DNA from: Chalara sp. BL73
Lineage: Eukaryota; Ascomycota; Leotiomycetes; Helotiales
Assembly (NCBI GenBank): GCA_918026815.1
Contig: CAKJVC010000205.1
Span: 62,001-126,000 of the forward strand
DNA length: 64,000 nucleotides
Reading direction: 5' to 3'
Part shown: in pieces, positions 36,435 to 47,364 of the stretch
How the letters are laid out: the number at the start of each line of letters is the position of its first letter
How positions within the stretch are numbered: the stretch's first letter is position 1
The notes under the pieces: generated by a model
Database searches by the model: none
Told to the model about the DNA's origin: nothing
The model's input: only the letters and a program-made list of their open reading frames with translations
Position numbers and translations under genes: made by a program

Positions 36435-39400
36435 TTACGGCTTTAATAAAAATACATAAAACATATTGTAAATCTTGTAAAATAGCGGTAGCTTTAGTTT
36501 GTAAGCTTGCTCGTGATTTTTTATAACTTTTAAAACTTTAAATAGTTTTAAATATTTGTCTGCAAGCTTGCGGCTAAGCTTAAGTTGTCGAATATTCTTC
36601 GAAGCTAGCATTACTTTTTTTTCTACGCAGAAACGAGTTAGCTTGTGTTTTGCGTTGTAGTACTTCCTGTGCTTTTTGTAAGTTTTTCGAAAGTTACTTA
36701 AAAGTTTTTTTCGTTTTTCTACTAAAAGCTTAATTTTTTTTTTAGCTGCCGGCACTTTTTTTTCGGAAACGTCGTTTCCGACGTTTAAGTTTAGCTCAAA
36801 ATCGAAGCCGTAAAGTAGTTTAAACGAAGTACTATTAGTGCTTGCATAAACAGAATTGTTGTATGTAAATTCCGCTAAAACTAGTTTCGAGACTCAGTTA
36901 TTTTGCTTATAATTGCAATACGTTTTTAAATAAAATTCTAAAGTTTAATTCTGTCGTTCCGTTTAGCTGTTCGTTTGCGAGTAAAAAACGGTGAAAAGTC
37001 GGCGGCGAATTTTAAAGTAATACATAAAGTCTTTTCAGAATTTGCTTGTAAAAACAAACTTTTTGTTAATAGTAATTTTTTTTAAAAATCCGAAATTTTT
37101 ATAAATATAGTTTATAAACAGTTCCGCAAACTTATAAGCTTAAATACTTTTCTGTACAGTTATATAGCGTGCTAGTTTAGTGTATTTGTTAACTATAACT
37201 AGTACGGAGTTATATATTTAATTGTGCTTTTTGCTAAGCGGTAAATCTGTAATAAAATCTATAGTTATTTTTTTCTATAGTTTCAAAAAAATAAAAATCG
37301 GAGCTAACTTGCTGTAAGTTCGGTGCTTTTTCGGTTTGTTTTTCTAGTATTCTGTATACGTTTTAACATGTTTTTTAACATTATTTTTCAAGTTAAGCTA
37401 ATAGTATTTTCAGCTTATTAGCTCGCGCGTTTTACGCACGCCAAAGTAGCCGGCAAGCTTTTTATTATAATGCACGTAAATTATTTCCGCGCGTATTGAT
37501 TTTTCGTTAAAAATATATACAGCTTTTTTATAACGAAGTAAACTATTTTCGTAGTTTATGCTTTATAGCTTTTTCGCTTCGGTTCGGCTCCGCTTTGTAG
37601 TTTTTTCGGTAATTTTTCGAACTAAAAAAAAATTAGTTTTTTGCAGTTTCGTTAAAACGTTTTAAATCGGCTTCGTTATTTTACTATATACCGTTTCGGT
37701 CGATAACGACATAATCGCTACTTTTTGTAGCACGCGCTGTTTGCAACTAGTTATGTTAGCAGCAGACTTAAATTCAACTTTTCGGATTACGCTGCAGTAC
37801 TTTTTAGTTTATAATTTTGTTATATTTGTTTTTAGCTTCGGCATTTCACCGATTCGAAAGCGCTTATTTCTCGGAGTAAACGCGACTTTACACGAGCGCG
37901 CTTAACTCGTGCTATTTAAAAGCACACTTTTTAAATAGTTTTTTAAAGCATAAAACAACTTTGCTACACGCAGTTTGTTATACAAAGTCGAAAAAAACGT
38001 TTTTACTTTTTTTTCGCTTCGCTTTCGATTCGACGTCGATTTTCTATAGTCCGGCTTTTGTAAAAGTCCGTTTGCGAAATTAGTTTTATTTAGTTTAAAC
38101 TTAATTACAAAATTAAACTCGCTTAAGCTTTCGGCTTATTTCGCTTAGCAGCTTATAAGCTTTTTTTTTGTTATAAAATATTTCAAATTGTTGTAGTCGG
38201 TGCGAACCGTAACAGTATCGGCACTGTTTCGAAAATATTGCTTTTATTATCGAAAAGCATAAACTATAGCTATTAACTTTATATTGTAAGTGTTATATCG
38301 AAACTTAACAGAAATAAGCTTTTTTAAATAAAAAGCAATAAAGTGCCATTTAGCTTTTTTTTTTTTTTCGAACAACTGCGAAAAAATCCCGGCTATAGCT
38401 TATTTAAAGCTATTTGTTTTTATTTTGATTTTACGTTACGGATTAAAATGTTTAAGCAAAAGTGTTTTTCGGAATTTCGATTTTAAAACTTTAAAGCTCG
38501 CTAGCGCTTCGGGCTTTACTTAAAAAAAAGCTGTAAGCTTTTTTATTTTTTTAAAAAAGTCTGTTAGTAGCATACAAATGCGAGCGTATTTTTTAATAAA
38601 TCGTTTGTAGAAATTAGTAAACTTTAAAAATACTTAAATATTTTTATAGCATATAAACACAGGCTATTTTTTTACAGTTTCTACGCGAAAAAAATCCATT
38701 TCTATGCTTTTTAGCTTTACAATAAAGCTTAAAAACTTAACAGTATCCGTATTAAAGCGGCACTTAAAAAAGTTTGCGTATAGTTTGTACTTTTGTAGCT
38801 TTTCGAAAACTTTATAAACCGCTTTCGTATAGTTTTCGATTTTTTCCGAAAAAATAAGTATGTTATTAAAGTAAACCACGCAAATCATATCGACAAAACC
38901 GACTAGCGCTTAGTTAATGTAAACTTAAAACGTAGCTGAAACGTTTAAAAGCTTAAAAAAAAAAACTAAGTACTCGAAGTAGCCGTATTAAATACGAAAC
39001 GCCGTTTTCTACTTATCGCTTTTTTTAATGCGTATTCTGTAGTAAGCATTAGTAAAATCTATTTTCGTAAATTGCTTTAAACAACAAAGCTTATTTAGCG
39101 TTTTACTAATTAAAAGCAACAGCGTTCTATTTTTAATCGTAACTTTATTCAATTTTCTGTAGTTTACGCATAGTTTAAAAAAACCGTTTTTTTTAGGTAC
39201 GAATAAAATCGGCGCTTTTGCAAAACTAGTAAATCGACGGATTTACTTTTTTAATAAAAAAAATTCGAGATATTTTTTTAGTATTGTTAATTTTTTTTTT
39301 AAAAACAAGTAAACGAAGCTTTACGGCAGTACTGTTTCCGGCTCGAAATTGATTCGGTGCTTTATCGAATAATGCTTTAGTAAAATGTTTGCAGAAACGT

Positions 39401-41317
39401 TGTTGAACATATTAGTATAGTTTGTATGCTTAAAAAAAAGCAATACTAAGCCTTTTTTTACTCGCCGTAAAACCAAACAATAAATTACTTGGCTTTTGCT
39501 GGCTTTACGGAAGTTTTTAACGCTAAGCACTTTAATTTGAAACGTTTCGAAAAAGTATCGCTAACTTTTTGTAAAAAAACGTATAATTAAATCGATTTGC
39601 TTCAGCTAAAAGTACTTTAATATAAAAGAAACGTTTAGTATATTAAAGTCGTACGCTACAAAGTCGTGTCGGTAAAGTTTTGTAGTACTTTCGGAATTAG
39701 TAATTGTTAGCTCGATATTGTTAATTCTGTAAATAACAACTTTTTTTTTTTTTACTATAGCTAGTTGAAACTAGGCGTTTTTCGATTTTTAATTATGCCG
39801 TATAGCTAAAAACTGTTTTACACAGTTTTGCTTCGTACTGTTGTCGATAAGCGCTTGTACTTTTTTCGTTTTTTTTTCGGCACTAAATACTTGTACTAAA
39901 ATAACTATTTGTTTTCTTTTTGCGTTTTTGCTCGTTTTTCCTAATAGAAAAAATATTAAAAACGAGCTTTTTCGTTTTTTTGTTTAAACTCTGAGCAATT
40001 AGTAGAAATGTAACTTTTTTTTTTGTAATTGTAGCATTTTATATTAAGGCATTTAAAAAATAAATAACTTTTTTCACTGCACTGATAGTATCGAATAGTA
40101 CTACGTTTACTTTTTATGCCGGTACCGATAAAAGTGCGATTTGCTTTACTCAAAGTGCTTTTTATGTTTTTTTAAGTATTTCCTGCTGCAAAGCGTTAAG
40201 CCGGCGTTTTTGATTCGGCCGTAAACGCAAAAGCATTAGCGCTTTTCCGCGGGTTCCTCGTAGCTTTTTTACTTGAACTATTAGAGTTACTAATAATTTT
40301 CTTTGCGCTCTTTATTTTTCGAGTTAAAAATATCAGCGTTTTCCGGCTTTTAAAAAAATCCTTATAACGCAATATACTTGTTTTTAAGTTATTTTTAAAT
40401 TTTCCGAATAGCGTACGTTGACAGTGCGCATTATTTACGATTCTCAGCTTTTTTTCGAGCGTTTCTAAATGTATTGCAAAAGCTTTTACCGACTAGTTTT
40501 TTCGCTGCTTAGCGTTTTTTAGCTTGCTGGCCGCGTTTAGTTCCCGATTGTTTTTATTTGTAAAGCAATCATAAAAAAAAGCTACAAACTTTTTTTATGT
40601 AGTATTGCTAACTTCTACTTCCGACTTATAGCCGTTCTATTTCCGTTTCGTTATTACATCGAAAACGGAAACACAATAGTTTATTTTCTGCGTGTTATTA
40701 AAAAAGTAGTAATTTCTGTCTGTTTTAAAACAGCGTTTCGCGGCTAACACAAAAAACTGCACTTTTAATAAAGTTTTTTTTTTGAAATTAAGTAAATTTT
40801 TAAGTTTTAGTACCGGTTGCTGAAAAAATGGTTAGCGCTTAGGCTTTTTCTTGAACTTTGTTTTGTTCGGAAGCGTTTTACTAGTATACCGGCAGCGTTT
40901 CGCTCTAGTTTTTTTTTCGGCCAGTTTCTGGCTTTTTTCGAAGTTATTTAAGTTACGCAACTGCTTTTTTAAAATTCTTTTTTGTTTTTTAACTTTTTTA
41001 AGTTTTTTGGCAGCGTTGCTTGCTTTCGTAAGTCTTTGCTTTTTGCGTTGCTCCGCTTAACGTATTTTCTTTTAAAGCTTTGTTACAATAAATAGTTTGC
41101 GAGCCAATGTATTTTGTGTGTTTATAATAACGTTGTTTTTTTGCCGTTCCTGAAGCGTTTCGTTTTCGATTTTTTCCGAGTGTTGACTTTTTTCTGATTC
41201 TTTGCGCACACGAGTTGTACCAAGTAAGTTAGGACTTAAGTTTTTTGTAGAAAACCAAGTAGTAAGTCGACAAGCTGTAAAAGCAGATCCAGCTGCTTTT
41301 TTTTTTTTTTTCGACAC
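36435..41317 (-). pseudogene. Gypsy E gag-pol remnant
   Basis: Minus-strand order from 41317: a lysine-rich gag start (MSKKKKKAAGSAF), then two gag zinc knuckles at 39956-40153 that read YYQCSEKSYLFFKC and CYNYKKKSYISTNC. In each, a zinc Cys and the His are changed to Tyr, as C-to-T on either strand would do. Next a frame at 39321-39530 preceding the reverse transcriptase, then reverse transcriptase at 38664-38888 with VVYFNNILIFSEK (YxDD changed to FNN). The integrase C-terminal domain is at 36435-36755, with YYNAKHKLTRF and RKLADKYLKLFKVLKV, matching the GPY/F region. Frames are broken in between. The protein would be inactive. Confidence 0.88.
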
Positions 41318-41393
41318 TATAGCGTTTTAAGTGCGATACTTTTCTGACTCGTGCCGAACTACACTTCGTAAAAGAGATTAGAATGTAAAGTGC

Positions 41394-41586
41394 TGGAGTA
41401 GAGTAGCACAAGTCAACTGCAATTGATACAAAAACTAATCTTTACCTTTTTTACTACGTTCCGAGTCCTTTACTTATACCCTCCGAACCTCTGGCGACTC
41501 CCTACGTGCCCATACATGCCAAGCCTCAGTGTTTTTACCGAGCCCCTCTCAGTGCCCTTTAGCACGTGACATCCTGGCGCCTGACA
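41394..41586 (-). repeat. Right (5') LTR of Gypsy element E
   Basis: 193 bp, close to the left LTR with scattered C/T and G/A differences and a few small gaps. Followed by duplication ataca. Confidence 0.92.
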
Positions 41587-41591
41587 ATACA

Positions 41592-42488
41592 ATTTATTTA
41601 TTTGCAAAATTAAATATAATAATAATTAATTAATTATTTAATAAACGATACGTTAAAATATAAATAGTAAACAAATTTTTTTTTTAATTAAAACTTTTTT
41701 TGTTGTATATATATAAACTAACAAAAAATATAAAATAAACAAATTAAAAAGTAAAAATTCGTTTAATAAAAATATATATAAATATAAATTTATTTAAAAA
41801 CTTATAACTGAAATTAGCAATAGCTAAAATATATTTGTTTAATATAAATTTATTTGCTACAAAAATTATGCGTTTTTTAAACAAAATATTTAATATATAA
41901 TTTAAAAACTATTTTAAATAATACAATTCGTAACTTGTAAATAAAATTATAAATAATTTTTGTTTTAATTAAAACGAAATTTACGTATACGAAATTTATG
42001 TATACTTTTTAAAAAAAATAAAAAAGCTTTAAAAAACAAAAAACTTATAAAGTCGATTTTAAAACATACGTAAAATACTTAGTAAAATATATAGTTTTTA
42101 ATATTTACAAAATTTAAGTATTACAACTTGTACAAATTATTACTATAAAAAACGTTAAATTCGACAAAAACTAGTTTTATTTACTAAAAATTGAACAATT
42201 AAAAAACTAATTAATTTCGATTATTTAACAAATAATAAAAATAATAAAAAAACAAAACATTTAAAACGTTAAATTAATAATTAAAAAATTAAATGTGTTT
42301 AGTAAAAATTTTAGCGAATAAATAATAAAACTAAAATTTTTGTAAAAAGTAAAAAATACTATTTTCGAGTTAAGTAATTAAAACTCGAAAATAAAACAAA
42401 ACTAAATTTTAAAAAAAAATCGAACTTTTACAACAAATAAGTTGTTTTTTAAAACTTAAAAATATACTACAGTTAAAAAAAAAATCCG
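41592..42488. other. AT-rich relic, not identified
   Basis: Strongly mutated DNA between element E and a solo LTR. Lysine/asparagine-rich readings on both strands reflect base composition; no domain recognised. Confidence 0.45.
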
Positions 42489-42493
42489 AATTT

Positions 42494-42635
42494 TGTCACG
42501 TCGCGTGCTCCCCGAGCTCCTCGTGTATATATAGCCTGCTCTTTTCGAGCTCCCTTTTCTTTCTTTAGCTATAGATTCTCGTATAGTACCACAGCTGCCC
42601 TTTGTATCTGTAGATCCACAGCTCGTACCGTGACA
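42494..42635 (+). repeat. Solo LTR, family A/B, internally shortened
   Basis: Starts TGTCACGTCGCGTGCTCC, ends TACCGTGACA, duplication aattt at 42489-42493 and 42636-42640. 142 bp instead of 174: the stretch holding AAGCACACGTGATCC in other copies is missing. Confidence 0.92.
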
Positions 42636-42871
42636 AATTTGCGCCGAAATAAAAAAATTTGTAATTAAGTTTTAAACAAAACGTAAAATTTAAAAAGTAA
42701 TTAAATATTTGTAATATTAATATTTAAATACAATACAACGTTAAACTATATTTAGTAATAAAATTTATATAATTGTTTAGTATTAAAAAAAAACGAAACA
42801 ATAATTGTATATTTAGTATTTTACGTTATTATAATAAACTTAATAAATTAAAAAAAACGAAAAAAAAAATT

Positions 42872-42972
42872 CTTATATTTTATATTTTATATTTTATATT
42901 TTATATTTTATATTTTATATTTTATATTTTATATTTTATATTTTATATTTTATATTTTATATTTTATATTTT
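42872..42972. repeat. 7-bp microsatellite (ATATTTT)n
   Basis: About 14 near-perfect tandem copies of ATATTTT over 100 bases. It lies just upstream of the readable part of a hAT relic. The 68-codon frame across it is only the repeat read as protein. Confidence 0.92.
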
Positions 42973-42989
42973 TTTTTAAATACTTACTT

Positions 42990-44483
42990 TTAAATAGGAT
43001 TTGATTTTAAAAAATGTTACTAATTGCGGTATAGCAAAATTATTAAAATATTATTCTAAAAAAAGTAATATTTATTCCAATAATAAAGCTATTTATTTAG
43101 CTTTAGTATTAAATCTTAAAATTAAAAAAAAAATTACATCCAATTAACATCCGGTCAAATTAGTAATATTATTACTTAATTAAAAATCGATTATAAAACG
43201 TAAATAATATTTTTAAAACAAATAAAAAATTGTAATTAACTTTTTAATAATTATAACGCCGATTATTTAAACTTTTTTATTTACAATTGACGAAGCTAAA
43301 ACTCTAAGTATAAATAATAGTAATTCAAACGACAAATTAAATATTTATTTTAAAAACAGTATAAGAACAAAAAACTCTAATTACTCAATTATATTCAATT
43401 ATAATTAGATTAGATTAAATTAGATTAAAGTAGCGAAAATTTTATTAGATTAAATTAGATTTAAAGTAGCAACCAAAAATAATTAAATTATAATCTAATA
43501 AAAGTTTGTTGTAATAAACTTAATCTACTATAAAAAAAACCAATTAGAATTAATTACAAAGTTCTTTAATTAAGCTTTTGCTAATAAGTTATTACTAATA
43601 AAGTTATTAGAAATCACGAGAATTTTTGCCGAAGCTTTATATTGTTATACCGAAATTGTACAGAAAAAAAGTTTTCCAAAAAGCTAAAATTAACCGAAAG
43701 AAACTTTACTTAATTAGGTTTAGCTCGGAACGGAATAACAATTTCTTTGCTTATATAGCAGCTTACGTAATCATACTTTAACATACTCAAATATAATTTA
43801 ATTAGTTAAATTAGATTTAGATTAGATTAGATTATTAGATTTTTCAATTAGATTAGATTAGAGTATTATGCTATAATTTAATCTAATACTCTAATTTTGT
43901 ACACTGTTTAAAAATAACGAAAAAAAATACAAAACGATTTATATTTATATTTCGAAAAAAAAAACTACTAAAAATGTAAGTTTTTTACTTTAATTTTTAA
44001 TATTTTAATAAGTTAAGCTTTTACAATATTGGTTAATTAATAAAAATAAATGCCCTGTTTTATTTTTAATAGTTCGAAAATATTTATAAATACCTGCTAC
44101 TAGCGTTTTTTCAGAACGATTTTTTTTTTACGGAGCTTTAATAATTAATAAGCGAAGAAATTGTTTTAATAAAAATACTTTTAAAAAGATTATTTGCTTA
44201 AAAAATTGGAGTATTATTAATAGCGAAAAAAACCCCCTCTAAAAAAACCACAAAGCGATAATATTTTTGAAATTTATGTATTATATTATTTTATATTATT
44301 TTATATTACATGTTTTTCTTTTAAATAAATATTATTGAAAAAGTTGATTACTGATTTGATTATTTTGATTACTCAAATTGAGTAATCAAAATCAAATCAA
44401 AGCTTTTGGTAATCAAAATTAAAATCAAGTAATTGATTACTAATTGAGTAATAATTGATTACTTGATTATTTTTTGGTCACTG
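42990..44483 (+). mobile_element. hAT relic, right part, split by a smaller hAT-type element
   Basis: The right end is inverse CAGTGACCAAAAAATAATC at 44483, with arrays of TTGATTACT-like repeats just inside (44340-44475). The plus strand reads as a hAT transposase: about 43040-43120 (SGIAKLLKYYSKKSNIYS, then LALVLNLKIKKK) and the hATC dimerisation domain at 44010-44220 (CPVLFLIVRKYL, IPATSVFSERFF, IICLKNW). The 8 bases after the right end are tgcaaagc; no matching left end was found, so the left side is truncated or unrecognisably mutated. Confidence 0.8.
43357..43906. mobile_element. Nested hAT-type MITE, 550 bp
   Basis: Starts CAGTATAAGAACAAAAAACTC and ends, inverted, CAGTGTACAAAATTAGAGT; an 8-bp duplication tttaaaaa is at 43349-43356 and 43907-43914. 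ATTAGATT subterminal repeats fill both ends. It divides the transposase reading of the surrounding hAT relic, which rejoins across it. No coding capacity. Confidence 0.75.
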
Positions 44484-44705
44484 TGCAAAGCTAATTCCGG
44501 GTTTCATGACCAAACAGTCAAAAAGATTGAATGCTCTTTCTACAAATGGCCGTGCTTGCTTTCGATGTCGAAATGGATATTTCACGAGATATTTAAACCA
44601 TTCCATTCTCAATCTGTGTTCTTCTAAGTTTAAAGGCGATCATTGGTCTAATCTTTAGTCAAAAAAAGATAAAACCTTGAATGGGCCACCTAGTCGGCTT
44701 ATGGC
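44484..44705 (-). pseudogene. Broken coding relic next to the SDR gene
   Basis: The minus strand from about 44705 to the hAT boundary reads in one frame as ISRLGGPFKVLSFFD, stop, RLDQ, stop, SPLNLEEHRLRMEWFKYL, then VKYPFRHRKQARPFVERAF and NLFDCLVMKPGISFA. Base composition is normal. The frame runs into the hAT end, so the insertion cut this gene. The family is not recognised. An LTR-type or terminal-repeat origin seems unlikely. Confidence 0.45.
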
Positions 44706-44799
44706 AACCCCCAACAGAGGGGGATGTTGGAACCTGCAATTATAGCCTTCTTCCACGCTTTTAATTCTATAGCTCACTAATTTTTATAGGGAGCACTTT

Positions 44800-45730
44800 C
44801 TAGCTAGTAAAACCTCCATCCACAGTATATACGGATCCAGTAATGAACGAAGCTTGTTCACTGAGAAGGAAAGCAATCAGGGTTCCAACTTCCTCGGGTT
44901 GTCCAGGTCTGCCTATTACCGCACGGTGGGCGAAGGGGTCATTCGAGTCACTTCTAGTGATTTCCTCCAGGCCTTGTTGAATCATTGGTGTCAGAATCAG
45001 CCCCCTGAAAAGTAAACCAGGTTAGACTATATTATAGCGCACTACAAATCATGAGAAATAATAAAGTTCGAGCTAGAAAAATCACACACACTAAAAGGAA
45101 AGAGAGAGCAAAAAATAGAAAACGGACATACGGCGCAATGGCGTTCACTCTAATCCCGTAGTCCCCTAACTCCCTCGCCACAGATTTAGTCAATCCTATG
45201 ATCCCGTGCTTACTGGCCGTGTAGGCACTCGCACGCTCTCTGCCAATAAGACCCACAACACTTGCCGCATTAACAATGCTTCTACTTCCATTGACGGTCC
45301 CTTGGTCCCCTCTCTCGCCAGCTAATCGCTTCATCGCTTTTAATTCTTCCGACACGCAAATCATCGTCCCTGTCAGGTTAACTCCAATAACAGAGTCCCA
45401 TTCCTCGTCCGGCACATTCTCAATAGTTTCAAAGGACCGCGCAATCACTCCCGCCATATTCGCAGCTCCATCAAGACCGCCCAACTCATCGACCGTGCGC
45501 GCTATCCATGTGGCAACGGCTGGGCGTGACCGTACGTCCAAAGCATGGGTCAGCACTCGAGCTGAAGGACTTTCCTGTTTTATAGACTCGGCGGCCGCAA
45601 CAAGATTTGTCTCGTTGATATCCGCCAGGGATACAGCAGCGCCATGTTTAGCAAGGAGCTTGGCGGTTGCAAGGCCAATACCGGATGCACCACCGGTGAT
45701 TGCATAGACTTTTCCTACAGGAATGGCCAT
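44800..45730 (-). CDS. Short-chain dehydrogenase/reductase (SDR), two exons, 267 aa
   Basis: Exon 1 is 45132-45730, exon 2 is 44800-45004; the 127-bp intron starts GTATGT and ends TTTTCAG, and joining completes the Pro200 codon to give NAIAPGLILTPM. The protein is a classical SDR: cofactor loop TGGASGIG (12-19), Asp37 after the second strand (suggesting NAD(H) preference), Asp65-Val66, NMAG (91-94), Asn118, Ser157, Tyr170 and Lys174 of the catalytic tetrad, and a C-terminal [10 protein letters not shown] with TVDGG. Likely a cytosolic oxidoreductase acting on a hydroxyl/keto group; the substrate cannot be told. It resembles FabG-like and cyclohexanol-dehydrogenase-like fungal SDRs. No RIP stops and normal codon use, so it is probably functional and is the only host-like gene in 64 kb. 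Its start Met at 45730 gives the standard distance to the cofactor loop. Confidence 0.93.
45005..45131 (-). other. Intron of the SDR gene
   Basis: Donor GTATGT, acceptor CTTTTCAG, pyrimidine-rich middle. A possible branch site is near the acceptor (GTCTAACCTGG, CTAAC core). Retaining it would give a premature stop after 232 codons. Confidence 0.9.
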
Positions 45731-46385
45731 ATTCCGGATTCGAACAGAGAAGGAGTAGTTAGAATGAATGAATGATGAATGAAGTCACACCTTACATTTC
45801 TTAAATAATATATTTCTCCGAAGATAATTAGGACGGAACTCCGTGATGCTAACCCGGTGTTATAATCTAAGGGGCGGGTATAACGGCAGTACATTATTGC
45901 CGTTATAGAATAAACTTGAAGAAATCTTAATACTTGGTCTAATAACGAACTTAGATTTAAGTTTTCTTAATAAATTATATCACGGTTAAATAAGTACTTT
46001 AAATTATACCTATAAACGCTATACTCTACCGATAGAAATATAGACCTACTTATTACACTGACAAGTTAGTTATTACGGGCGCTTAAGCACTAGTAGTGCA
46101 TTAGCACTGAGAACGTAGTAGTACTGGTTAGCTATAGGCATTAAGAAGGAGTTAGTATAAATTATATTTATTAGACTATATTCGTAGAATTAAAGCAAAC
46201 AAGAATAAGGCGAATTGTACCCGGAACTAGGGATTCACTTATGAAACGGAGCTCAGGAACTTTAGAAAGCTCTAACTTCATATAAAGAACTGTATAGGAC
46301 TATGCCTTTACCTGTAAATAAAACTTTGTACTTAACTTAAATAATATTCCCTTTCTATGCTTATAATATAGTTTACTTGATTAAT
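45731..46385. other. SDR upstream region and LTR-like remnants
   Basis: The first 120 bases include GAATGAATGAATGATGAATG repeats and presumably the SDR promoter. At 45879-45906 an exact 10-bp inverted repeat (TATAACGGCA / TGCCGTTATA) forms a hairpin. From about 46250 to 46385 the sequence distantly resembles the second half of the element D LTR (AAATAAAACTTTGTACTTAACTT), so an old related LTR may lie here. The rest is unassigned. Confidence 0.45.
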
Positions 46386-46548
46386 TGTTACGGCTCCTGT
46401 GCTACTCCGAGAGTAATAGAAAAATAGAAGATCTAATCCGTAAGTTGTGGGTCTAAAAAAAAGTAAATATATCACATATACGAAAATAAATCCCAATAAC
46501 AAGTATACTATAAAAAACACTATTTAAGTTAAGCACGAAGTTTTTATT
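46386..46548 (-). repeat. LTR fragment, element D family
   Basis: Begins TGTTACGGCTCCTGTG and, inverted, follows the second half of the D LTR (GCTTAACTTAAATAGTG, then TATACTTGTTATTGGG). It is cut at 46548 by an element E-family LTR. Confidence 0.7.
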
Positions 46549-47025
46549 TGTCAGGTGCCAGGATGTCATGTGCTAAAGGGCAAGGAGGGGCTTGGCAAAA
46601 GCCTTGATGCTCGGCATGTATAAGCACGTGAAAAGTCGCCAGGAGTACGGAGAGTATAAATAAAAAAATCAGGACGTAGTTAAAAAAAGTAAAAATTAGT
46701 TTTGTATAAATTGCAGTTGACTTGTGTTGCACTATTTTAACATTTTACGTTTTAATTTTTTTTAAACGAAATGTAGTTCGGCACAAGTCAAAAAAATATT
46801 GTATTTAAAATGTTATAATATCGAAAAAAAAGGCAGTTAAATCTGTTTTTATAGTTTGTCGATTTATTACTCGATTTTTTTCAGAACACTCAACTTTTAA
46901 TTTATTAACAAAAACTATTACAAATAATGTTTGTAAAAAGCTAAAAAAAAAGTTAAAACGTTTTAAAAACAATAAAAAAACGTTGTTACAAATACACATA
47001 TTTCACTAGTTCGCAAGTTATCTTG
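46549..47025 (+). mobile_element. 5' end of a second E-family Gypsy element, truncated
   Basis: 46549-46749 is an E-family LTR (TGTCAGGTGCC... to TTTTACG), inverse to those of element E. It is followed by about 275 bases collinear with the 5' internal region of E: ATGTAGTTCGGCACAAGTC and a lysine-rich segment, with many more RIP changes. The copy stops near 47025 where another GC-rich block begins. Confidence 0.8.
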
Positions 47026-47026
47026 T

Positions 47027-47242
47027 GGCGGGTTGAACCCGTAAGGATGACTCGGTTGCACGTGCCTTTGGCACGAGCCAGCTCTCGTTGCAAACACGTG
47101 ACAACGCGTAACCTCCGTGAACCCTCCATGGAGCCACCGACCCGTTACGTACTAGCGGACCGGTTACAAGTCTAGCTATAAGACCCGTAATCTCCTGGAT
47201 TCTCTTTTTCTTTCTTTATATTGATTCTTTTTATAATATAGC
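47027..47242. repeat. GC-rich structured block, probably LTR, unclassified
   Basis: Starts TTGTGGCGGGTTGAACCCG and contains several short hairpins (CGGGTTGAACCCG, CGTGCCTTTGGCACG) and GTTACGTACTAGC. Unmutated. It looks like an LTR beginning TGTGGCGGG, but the other end and a target duplication could not be fixed. Confidence 0.45.
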
Positions 47243-47359
47243 TATTAAAATAAGTATGGTAAGTTGACCACAGTCAACTTGGGAAAAGAAGCTTGTGCTG
47301 TACGCAAAGTCTGCCCAATTGCAGTGGTTCAGGGAGAATTAATTGACTTGATTACAAAT
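47243..47359 (-). repeat. Solo LTR, family II, shortened
   Basis: Inverse of 5403-5631 with a large internal deletion; keeps AAGTTGACCACAGTCAACTT and GCTTGTGCTGTACGCAAAG. The duplication atagc is at 47238-47242 and 47360-47364. Confidence 0.8.
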
Positions 47360-47364
47360 ATAGC

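Larger units (their letters stand above)
34698..41586 (-). mobile_element. Ty3/Gypsy LTR retrotransposon E, moderately mutated
   Basis: LTRs 34698-34900 and 41394-41586 start TGTAAAGTGCTGGAGTAG and end GGCGCCTGACA; the duplication ataca lies at 34693-34697 and 41587-41591. Coding is on the minus strand. A purine-rich run on the minus strand directly next to the left LTR (inverse of TTGCTCCTTTTTTTA at 34901-34915) fits a polypurine tract. GC is higher than in C and D, so RIP was milder or more recent. Confidence 0.94.

Noticed and set aside
42773..42979. 68-codon frame with a repeated FYILYFI pattern
   Set aside because: Produced by the 7-bp microsatellite.
45276..45707. 143-codon open frame on the plus strand
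   Set aside because: Antisense shadow of SDR exon 1.
47030..47110. Possible tRNA gene (GGGTTGAACCC resembles a T-arm)
   Set aside because: No acceptor stem, anticodon arm or correct spacing could be built around it on either strand.
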